Shown here one piece after another: positions 61,701 to 64,000 of a stretch of 64,000 nt of DNA. The notes below the pieces were generated by a model that searched no databases, was not told the DNA's origin, and saw nothing but the letters and a program-made list of their open reading frames with translations. Each line of letters opens with the position of its first letter. Position 1 is the stretch's first letter. The stretch is from Temnothorax longispinosus (lineage: Eukaryota > Arthropoda > Insecta > Hymenoptera > Formicidae). The stretch spans positions 5,197,001-5,261,000 of the forward strand of contig NC_092359.1 of assembly GCF_030848805.1 (NCBI RefSeq), read 5' to 3'. Made by a program: the position numbers and the translations under genes.

Positions 61701-62209
61701 AAATAAAAAATTTAATTATAACCTTTCCTGAACACAAACATTTTCCTTAACAATATCTTATTTATCAAATCAAGTGTTACATACCAATATGATGAAAATA
61801 ATAATCTTTTTGATCCTCTGGTACCCAAGTATATGGCATTTGTTTCTGCCATGGAGATATTGAAATATCTAAATTATACGTCTCCTAGTATTAAAGAGTA
61901 AAAAAAAGTACTGAATATCACCAAATGTTGTAGCATAAATTAGATTTTGTGACTATATACTTTTTACAGAACAGAAAATACACATACCACAAGAAAATCT
62001 TCATGGCTTGGAAAATTGCTAGGTATTCCAATTATATTATTACGAATATTACTTATGCTAGCAGTATTCTTACAGTTCTTTGTGGATGTATTGCTATCCT
62101 TTACAAATTGATATATGAAATCAACACAATCCTCTCCTACCGCTACTCTGTCAGTATAAGGATATCTGACATCATTTTCGCAATGTGAGGAATGATTATT
62201 GGATGTCAT
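58799..62209 (-). CDS. Fbxl4: F-box/LRR-repeat protein 4-like
   Basis: Seven exons (minus strand, 5' to 3'): 61988-62209, 61785-61884, 61116-61695, 60218-60407, 59765-60134, 59327-59693, 58799-59180, giving 2211 nt and 736 aa, longer than human FBXL4 (about 620). The start MTSNNHSSHCENDVRYPYTD is the first ATG after stops upstream. The N-terminal half (SISNIRNNIIGIPSNFPS; VYPIRISIYEVYNFGHVTKV; CRWFPLWVGPP) fits the discoidin-like region of FBXL4. The F-box spans LPDETIRIILKYLDMRSFCR from residue 363, followed by leucine-rich repeats (LQQLDLTASCISELDFVNFL; LEIIDLSSHMITSRGIHALA) to a Trp-rich end (EEDVEWWGW). FBXL4 is an SCF substrate receptor at mitochondria that restrains mitophagy in mammals. 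The extra length is a poorly conserved, Cys/Ser-rich linker between the two domains (exon 3 end and exon 4). Confidence 0.88.
60913..61049. mobile_element. Palindromic MITE of about 137 bp in an FBXL4 intron
   Basis: GACGGCAGACGGAATAGCAT near 60918 pairs with the complement at about 61022-61044 (ATGCTGTTCCGTCTGCCGTT), and both arms continue with ATGYTAC/GTAGCCGACATGC-type sequence. No coding frame belongs to it. The target duplication is unclear. Confidence 0.65.
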
Positions 62210-62368
62210 ATTCTCTCTTAAAAAAGATGGAAAATATAAAGTATAATGGTAAATATGCAGAATAAGTGGCCTCCTCACCGATTTCGTTGAACTTAGGCTT
62301 AATCGACGCGTTTTTGCACAAAACGACCGATTAGGGCGTCTCACCACGTACATCAACTTTGGACTTAC

Positions 62369-63283
62369 TTGGAGCTGACGTTGTGCGCGTGTACCGCTTG
62401 TAAATGTTCCTCTTTTTCCGCATGTAGCCGTTTGAGTTCTTGCTCCATCTCAATGATGTTCTTACGGCTTTCGGCAGTTTCTTGGGTGGCGTTTTTTATG
62501 AGTTCCGACACGAGGCTTTCTTGAAGCGCCAGTTCCTTATTAATATTTTGCACCTCGTTGTTTCGCTCCGCTTGCCGTAAGGTGTGTTCCTCTTCCTTTT
62601 TGTCAAAGTAATCCAAACTGTCTTCGACATTGTTCGATTCCTCTACACGTACACGTTCCGCTACATCCTCCGCCACGTGTGAGACGCAATTTTTGGAGTT
62701 GGATATTTCATAATTTATAAGCTCTTCAGATGCTTTCCTTTCATCATTTTGGATATCTGTGCGGGTAAAATAAGAGAAGAGTTACAGACCAACCTCACAC
62801 CAAAATTTATAATTTGCGACAATTAACGCAACGGTTCGCGTTGCGAAAAGCTCTTACCCAACATCCTTTCGTATATCGCTTTTAGTTTATTACGCCGTTC
62901 GTCATCGATTTCAGAACAAGTATCGAAATCTTGTAAAACTTGCTTGAATTCATCTAATAATAATGTCATGGCGAATCTATTTTTTTCTCGAGCTTGTTCT
63001 GCCATTTCCGCTCGTTCGTGCATAATTGCAATTTCTCCTAAATTCAAATTTAATTTTTCCAGCCTGTCTCTGAGTTTGTGCTGCAATACACGATATTTCT
63101 CCTCGAGTGCCTCATGCTCCTCGGGACACGTTATGCCGAGTTCTTGACTCATAATAAGGGCCAGCCGCAGTTCCTGAACCACGTTGTTCAAGCGATTGAT
63201 CTCCGTTACTTTCGGATCTTGATTCACGATCGGCTTGTTCTTTATCTTGCGCGCACGATCAGCAGTTTCATCTGAATCATAAT
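62369..63283 (-). CDS. Chromosome-associated kinesin KIF4-like, partial (two exons)
   Basis: Exons 62858-63283 and 62369-62756 (minus strand, 5' to 3') join in phase (TTG G / AT ATC). The first begins DYDSDETADRARKIKNKPIV, the end of a kinesin-4 motor, then the neck INRLNNVVQELRLALIMSQE and coiled coil (AEMAEQAREKNRFAMTLLLD). The second continues (EEEHTLRQAERNNEVQNINK; SRKNIIEMEQELKRLHAEKE), ending SSK at an AA/GTAAGT donor. Compared with the usual motor end (DETLSTLRYADRARK), the six residues LSTLRY are missing. No following exon occurs before or after the FBXL4-like gene on this strand. KIF4 proteins condense chromosomes and organise the central spindle. Upstream motor exons could lie beyond 64000, but the missing downstream half and the lost motor residues suggest a partial duplicate. 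The remaining frame is intact. Confidence 0.75.
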
Positions 63284-63407
63284 CTGCAAATCGATTTTTT
63301 ATAATGAAATACGAATAAGATACGAATGGGCGCAGCTCTAATTAGACAGATAAACGGACAGGTTAGACAGGAGAAATTAGCATGCGAATACCAACCGGCT
63401 GGACTGA

Positions 63408-63409
63408 CT

Positions 63410-63460
<51 letters not shown>
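63408..63460. repeat. (TA)n(GA)n microsatellite
   Basis: A TA run followed directly by a GA run, in the intron or flank upstream of the KIF4-like exons. Confidence 0.9.
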
Positions 63461-63462
<2 letters not shown>

Positions 63463-63846
63463 TAACGTTATCACTCCTATCGCTATTTAACCATGTTTGT
63501 TACATTTATACATTTTGCTGTAGTAGCCTCCAACATGAAATAATATTGTAATTATAGTCCGAGTTTTTACACTGATGTACAACACACACTTTCAACGTCT
63601 TTGAAAAAGTCTGTCACCAAGGGATTCTGACGGTCGTATGACCGTTGTTCGTGAAAATACACCAAAGAAAAAGAGGAAAACAAGTCAAGTCGGTATTGCA
63701 AAGTTGCGAAACAAATATTTAGCCGCGTTACATGTCATTATACAAACAAATAATTGTTGAACGTAAGATAACGTTTCGACAAAAGAAAGATACGTTGTAG
63801 GAATGATACAGAGGAATAAAAAAATAAAACTACTATGTATATTCTT

Positions 63847-63870
63847 AAAAAAAAAAAAAAAAAAAAAAAA
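63847..63870. repeat. A24 homopolymer
   Basis: A run of 24 A on the plus strand (T24 on the minus strand), directly after a possible minus-strand exon. It could be the tail of a retroposed sequence or a simple repeat; no target duplication was identified. Confidence 0.7.
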
Positions 63871-63871
63871 C

Positions 63872-63959
63872 CATCATTAGTTGATGATATTGGTTCTCCG
63901 AGATCGCCGACACTTTTATAATAAACTGCGTTCATCGCTTTTGCAGTGCCTTTGGACAC
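63872..63959 (-). CDS. Possible exon of an unidentified gene
   Basis: On the minus strand, after a TTTGATAG acceptor-like site, GTG TCC AAA... reads SKGTAKAMNAVYYKSVGDLG and continues to PISSTNDG before a G/GTTTT junction. Codon choice and amino-acid mix look coding, but no family is recognised and it does not match kinesin motor sequence. It lies immediately upstream of a T-rich run on that strand. It may belong to a gene beyond the window edge. Confidence 0.25.
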
Positions 63960-64000
63960 CTATCAAATGTACTGTTTGTGCGATATCAATAAACTGTACA

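Overview
This window is nuclear DNA from an insect, most likely a hymenopteran and probably an ant. The evidence is small to medium exons with canonical GT/AG introns, close matches to well-known animal genes, long (GA)n/(CT)n microsatellites, CpG-rich non-coding DNA alternating with AT-rich tracts, and many short inverted-repeat transposons. The species assignment is inference; no search was run.

Layout. 1-27800: no convincing gene on either strand. It holds microsatellites, two small inverted-repeat elements and GC-rich islands, and is probably intronic DNA of mind bomb 1 (mib1) and/or intergenic. 27801-31549 (+): the 3' half of mib1 (ankyrin repeats plus three RING fingers, six exons). 34410-37795 (-): complete dynein light intermediate chain (Dlic, 10 exons, 484 aa), convergent with mib1. 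38197-39688 (-): complete mitochondrial ribosomal protein L15 (5 exons, 294 aa). 39951-42308 (+): complete Wwox (7 exons, 411 aa), divergent from mRpL15 across about 260 bp. 42760-43846 (-): decayed GAPDH copy that keeps its introns. 44330-52760: a repeat-rich tract with unidentified coding-like debris, a broken copy of a fatty acyl-CoA reductase exon split by a palindromic transposon, a 1.46 kb foldback element, several MITEs, a second foldback, and a 407 bp element whose empty site survives in a neighbouring duplicate. 49338-58022 (+): complete fatty acyl-CoA reductase (FAR, 10 exons, 496 aa) whose 5.1 kb first intron contains part of that tract, an orphan exon-like ORF and a tRNA-derived SINE with perfect target duplications. 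58799-62209 (-): FBXL4-like F-box/LRR gene (7 exons, 736 aa), convergent with FAR. 62369-63283 (-): two exons of a KIF4-type chromokinesin covering the end of the motor and the start of the coiled coil, with no continuation found downstream.

The genes are housekeeping or signalling genes without an obvious shared pathway: Notch-ligand ubiquitination (mib1), dynein cargo adaptation (Dlic), mitochondrial translation (mRpL15), a short-chain dehydrogenase tumour-suppressor homologue (Wwox), fatty alcohol synthesis (FAR), SCF-type ubiquitination linked to mitochondria (FBXL4) and chromosome/spindle motor function (KIF4 fragment). The most unusual features are the partial duplicates (GAPDH, FAR exon 7, KIF4) and the dense set of foldback/MITE insertions, several with readable target duplications. 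I did not find a clear new biological system.

Exon limits were derived by hand from reading frame and splice-site phase. Every multi-exon gene called complete here closes to a whole number of codons.
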